This document shows positions 20,448-21,069 of a DNA stretch of 21,069 bases, one piece after another. The translations under genes and the position numbers were made by a program. The notes below the pieces were generated by a model that was not told the DNA's origin, made no database searches, and saw only the letters and a list, made by a program, of their open reading frames with translations. Position 1 is the first letter of the stretch. Every line of letters begins with the position of its first letter. Source of the DNA: a virus; IMG/VR virus record IMGVR_UViG_3300047546_000892, positions 1-21,069 of that record; one strand, written 5' to 3'.

Positions 20448-21069
20448 TTAGATAAACAAGAATGGGTGTATTTGATTATATGTATCTGCCCAATAATTGT
20501 TAGCATTTGGGCCACCAGAATAAAGAATTTGTCCTGCTGATCCTGGACTACTATTTGCTATTATTCTTTGAGATACTGTATTTGATGTAGTAACTAAACT
20601 AAATGTACCATTTCCTGATGTTAAATTATTTATTGTAATACCGTTAGCATTTACATTATTGGTTAATGTAATTGTATTTGCAGTTATTACATTTGCACCT
20701 ATGCTATTAGCAGAAAAGAATGGCGATGTCATGCTTGTTGAAGCGTTGATGGTCGCAACAGCTAAACCACCAGAAGTTAAGCTACCTGATACAGATAAGT
20801 TTCCAGTAGTAATACCGCTAGTAATTGTCAACGAATTAGCAGCCGCAGATCCTGTTACAGATAATGATGCACCAGTCAATGAATATGAAACAGCTACTGT
20901 ATTAGCAGTAATCGAACCAGGTATTGATATAGCACTAAATGAGGGTGTTGGATTTGAAGCATCTACCCATTGTCCACTATCAATATCATCGTAGTAGATT
21001 TTAAGTGTACCTTCTTCACTATTCCACCAAAGATCTCCACCATTGGGAGCAACTGGTGCGGTATTAGCT
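20448..21069 (-). CDS. Fibre-like structural protein, 5' end beyond window (at least 206 aa)
   Basis: The frame stays open from its stop at 20448 to the window edge, so the N-terminus is missing and a TTG at 20877-20879 is not the start. The visible part opens with APNGGDLWWNSEEGTLKIYY and DSGQWVDASNPTPS, a repeat I recognise from large fibre/structural proteins of marine T4-like phages. It is followed by Ser/Gly/Thr-rich hexad-like stretches (LSVTGSAAANSLTITSG) and an Asn/Ala/Ile-rich part (GANVITANTITLTNNVNANG). It ends SSPGSAGQILYSGG....NNYWADTYNQIHPFLFI. That end closely parallels the end of the 127-aa protein at 10242. It may be the tail of a long fibre or baseplate-wedge protein; total length cannot be seen. 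Confidence 0.8.
   Translation of the reverse strand, partial: ANTAPVAPNGGDLWWNSEEGTLKIYYDDIDSGQWVDASNPTPSFSAISIPGSITANTVAVSYSLTGASLSVTGSAAANSLTITSGITTGNLSVSGSLTSGGLAVATINASTSMTSPFFSANSIGANVITANTITLTNNVNANGITINNLTSGNGTFSLVTTSNTVSQRIIANSSPGSAGQILYSGGPNANNYWADTYNQIHPFLFI

Noticed and set aside
20448-20879. 143-aa version of the right-edge gene starting at TTG
   Set aside because: The frame continues without a stop to the window edge and encodes family-typical sequence, so the TTG is internal.
20659-20994. 111-aa open frame on the plus strand
   Set aside because: It lies opposite a recognisable fibre gene with GDLWW/IYY motifs. Its Val/Ala/Pro-rich composition reflects the complement of Asn/Thr/Ser codons.
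1-21069. tRNA, integrase, transposase or attachment site
   Set aside because: Genes fill nearly the whole window with gaps under about 40 bases, and none of these features could be supported.

Overview
The window is about 21 kb of a tailed-phage genome, AT-rich and packed with genes, all on the minus strand, so it is read from right (21069) to left (1). The last four genes in transcription order are recognisable T4-type head-completion, neck, tail and packaging proteins in the canonical T4 order: gp13, gp14, gp15, gp16. This marks the phage as a contractile-tailed T4-like myovirus. Several upstream genes have features I associate with marine T4-like phages such as cyanophages and SAR11 myophages: the GDLWW...IYY repeat, LamG-type fibre proteins, Gly-rich proteins, collagen-like GY-x-GS repeats, and a small acidic-aromatic protein beginning MSHFAQID. 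The host cannot be read from this window.

Layout in transcription order. (1) 21069-17331: the 3' part of a fibre-like gene, a small virion protein, and a 920-aa protein with four LamG-like domains. (2) 17305-12889: three genes joined by 1-base stop/start overlaps, encoding a 321-aa fibre protein, a 245-aa shaft-like protein and a 904-aa protein with four LamG-like domains. (3) 12848-8418: a 113-aa protein, a protein with a tropism-determinant-type N-terminus, two tandem paralogues (213 and 240 aa), a short shaft-like protein and a 603-aa Gly-rich protein. (4) 8388-8029: a single small gene. (5) 7992-2655: a collagen-like fibre protein, a tail-collar/short-tail-fibre-like protein with six HxH motifs, a GH19 muralytic enzyme, a PAAR spike-tip protein, a fibre protein and a second Gly-rich protein. 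(6) 2626-1: gp13, gp14, gp15 and the first 114 codons of gp16.

Five T4-type late-promoter motifs (NATAAATA) lie at the boundaries between units 1/2, 2/3, 3/4, 4/5 and 5/6. Each overlaps or nearly touches the stop codon of the preceding gene, so the region looks like consecutive late transcription units, probably with read-through between them.

In T4, gp13 is preceded by gp10-gp12 and wac (fibritin). Here about 18 kb of host-contact and baseplate-periphery genes fill that position. They look assembled from a small set of exchangeable modules: LamG sandwiches, Gly-rich sandwiches, collagen helices, hexad shaft repeats, HxH collar units, and N-terminal or C-terminal docking segments shared between otherwise unrelated proteins. 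This modular expansion is the most notable feature of the window. No tRNA, CRISPR array, integrase, transposase or clear intrinsic terminator was seen. No intergenic gap is longer than about 40 bases.
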